Shown here one piece after another: positions 5,030-5,797 of a stretch of 5,797 nucleotides of DNA. A model generated the notes under the pieces. That model had not been told where the DNA came from, made no database searches, and was given only the letters and a program-made list of their open reading frames with translations. Source of the DNA: Nitrospira sp. GTDB lineage: Bacteria; Nitrospirota; Nitrospiria; Nitrospirales; Nitrospiraceae. The stretch covers positions 14,124 to 19,920 of the forward strand of contig JABMDH010000094.1 in the NCBI GenBank assembly GCA_015904075.1, in the 5' to 3' direction. The position numbers were made by a program, and so were the translations under genes. The stretch's first letter is position 1; each line of letters starts with the position of its first letter.

Positions 5030-5086
5030 CCGGATCGTAATCAGAAACCATCGTTACGGCTACACGGCCAGATCTGGATCGTAGTG
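5030..5086 (+). pseudogene. Decayed remnant of the arsS 3' end
   Basis: The segment aligns without gaps to 3532-3588 inside arsS, 44 of 57 bases identical by hand count (34 of the first 39). In the arsS frame it reads RIVIRNHRYGYTARSGS followed by TAG, against RIVTRNHCYGCTAGIGSSC in the intact gene. C329 has become Arg and C332 Tyr, and the frame stops before C340. The relic lies upstream of the second permease gene just as the intact arsS tail lies upstream of the first, so it marks a tandem duplication of an [arsS end + permease] unit. Similarity may reach back to about 4979 with a deletion, but I cannot establish that by eye. Confidence 0.78.
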
Positions 5087-5179
5087 CAGAGGCGCGGTCA
5101 CATAAAAAGAAAGGCGTAGATCGAGGCCAAGGTTGAGTACGGCTTGCCCTTTGACCTCAGTCTCAACCTCGACTCAATC

Positions 5180-5797
5180 ATGGAATTCCTGGCCTTCATC
5201 CTGGTTCTCGCTCTGGCCTACGCCAACGGCACCAATGATGTGTCGAAAGCGATCGCCACGCTTGTGGGAAGCGGAGTCACCAACTATCGAGCCGCCATCC
5301 TGTGGGGAACATGCTGGACCATGATTGGAGCAGGCGCCGCTGCATTCGTCGCCGGTGCGATGGTGAAGACCTTCAGCCAAGGTCTGGTTCAACCCGGCAC
5401 GATGATCCCGTCTGCCGGCACGATGGCTGTGTTGGCTGGAGCCATGGCATGGGTGCTCTTGGCCTCGCGCACAGGATTCCCGGTCTCGACCACTCATGCG
5501 CTGACCGGATCCATCGTCGGTGCCGGCTTGGCCGCCTTCGCGGGAGAATCTCTGCTCTGGCCCGCAGTCATCAAGAAGATCGCTTTGCCATTACTCCTTA
5601 GTCCATTCTTGGCCCTCGCACTTTCCTATCTGCTGTATCCATGCCTGCGACTGCTCGCCACGCGATGGGAAGGCGCGTGCCTTTGTGTGATACCGGCCTC
5701 CCGCGCATTGGTCGCCCTTGATGCGCAAGGCAGCACGAGAACACTGTTTCAAACTTCCACATTCGGCCAGCCGGTGCTGGCCGTCCCGTCGCAATGC
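5180..5797 (+). CDS. PiT-family inorganic phosphate/oxyanion permease, copy 2 (3' end outside window)
   Basis: An open frame of 206 codons runs from ATG 5180 to the window edge without a stop and encodes the first half and central loop of a PiT permease. It shows YANGTNDVSKAIATLVGSG (14-32), close to the family's ANGANDV signature, then GLVQPGTMIP (68-77), GFPVSTTHALTGS (99-111) and LPLLLSPF (136-143). It matches copy 1 at 132 of 206 residues by hand count, without gaps, offset by six residues because copy 1 has a longer N-terminus. DNA identity is highest around the signature, e.g. GCCATCCTGTGGGGAAC in both. No Shine-Dalgarno precedes 5180. TTGACC at 5151-5156 could be a -35, but the matching -10 is poor. 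The start is chosen by alignment with copy 1; a TTG at 5144 is the main alternative. Copy 2 keeps the canonical signature better than copy 1. Confidence 0.88.
   Translation, partial: MEFLAFILVLALAYANGTNDVSKAIATLVGSGVTNYRAAILWGTCWTMIGAGAAAFVAGAMVKTFSQGLVQPGTMIPSAGTMAVLAGAMAWVLLASRTGFPVSTTHALTGSIVGAGLAAFAGESLLWPAVIKKIALPLLLSPFLALALSYLLYPCLRLLATRWEGACLCVIPASRALVALDAQGSTRTLFQTSTFGQPVLAVPSQC

Larger units (their letters stand above)
4796..5179. other. Intergenic spacer between permease genes: palindromes, repeat and arsS relic
   Basis: A 384-bp gap with no gene that I accept. In order it holds a featureless stretch (4796-4870), three closely spaced palindromic sequences (4874-4936), an imperfect 27-nt tandem repeat (4951-5004), a decayed copy of the arsS 3' end (5030-5086) and a short leader before the second permease gene. 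A TATAAG at 4848-4853 resembles a -10 element but lacks a -35. An 84-codon GTG-started frame crosses the spacer without a ribosome binding site, and its part over the relic is a shadow frame of arsS. Confidence 0.6.

Noticed and set aside
4865..5119. 84-codon GTG-started frame in the spacer between the permease genes
   Set aside because: No ribosome binding site. It spans the palindromes and the 27-nt repeat, and over 5030-5086 it reads the arsS relic in a shadow frame, the same out-of-frame peptide pattern (DRNQKP.LRLHG) that arsS gives in that frame.

Overview
The window looks like a chromosomal segment of a moderately GC-rich environmental bacterium. An ArsM/ArsS pair with tandem phosphate-type permeases, a DUF2784 membrane protein and a HicB-like orphan would suit a Nitrospira-type nitrite oxidiser (Nitrospirota). 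That assignment rests on gene content and general sequence style, not on a marker gene, so it is tentative. All genes that I can support are on the + strand.

Left part (1-1501), accessory region. A DUF2784 membrane protein (59-418) is followed by a 59-residue two-helix membrane protein with its own promoter, an ~80-nt leader and a clear Shine-Dalgarno (547-726). A gene-poor stretch (727-1231) contains a 98-bp non-autonomous IS5-type element with perfect 18-bp terminal inverted repeats and CTAA target duplications. After it comes an orphan HicB-like antitoxin gene (1232-1501) with no visible HicA partner.

Centre (1537-3607), organoarsenical locus. An arsM-type arsenite methyltransferase gene is joined stop-to-start to arsS, the radical SAM enzyme of arsenosugar synthesis. 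In current knowledge ArsM methylates As(III) with SAM, and ArsS then transfers a 5'-deoxyadenosyl group onto the methylarsenical. ArsM here lacks the N-terminal part of its methyltransferase domain: the SAM motif I glycines and the two N-terminal arsenic-binding cysteines are gone. It still has a promoter-like sequence directly at its ATG and a full C-terminal half made of two diverged repeats ending in Cys-Cys. ArsS looks intact.

Right part (3647-5797), permeases. Two tandem PiT-family permease genes follow; the second runs off the window. They are 132/206 identical over the shared part by hand count. Between them, at 5030-5086, lies a decayed copy of the last codons of arsS, in which two conserved cysteines have become Arg and Tyr before a stop. 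This shows that the second permease arose by tandem duplication of an [arsS 3' end + permease] segment. The same spacer holds a cluster of three palindromes and a 27-nt imperfect tandem repeat.

Taken together, this looks like an arsenic methylation/arsenosugar locus coupled to phosphate/oxyanion transport, caught during rearrangement (methyltransferase truncation, segmental duplication, nearby MITE insertion). Two of the genes have a sigma-70-like promoter so close to the ATG that leaderless mRNAs are likely.
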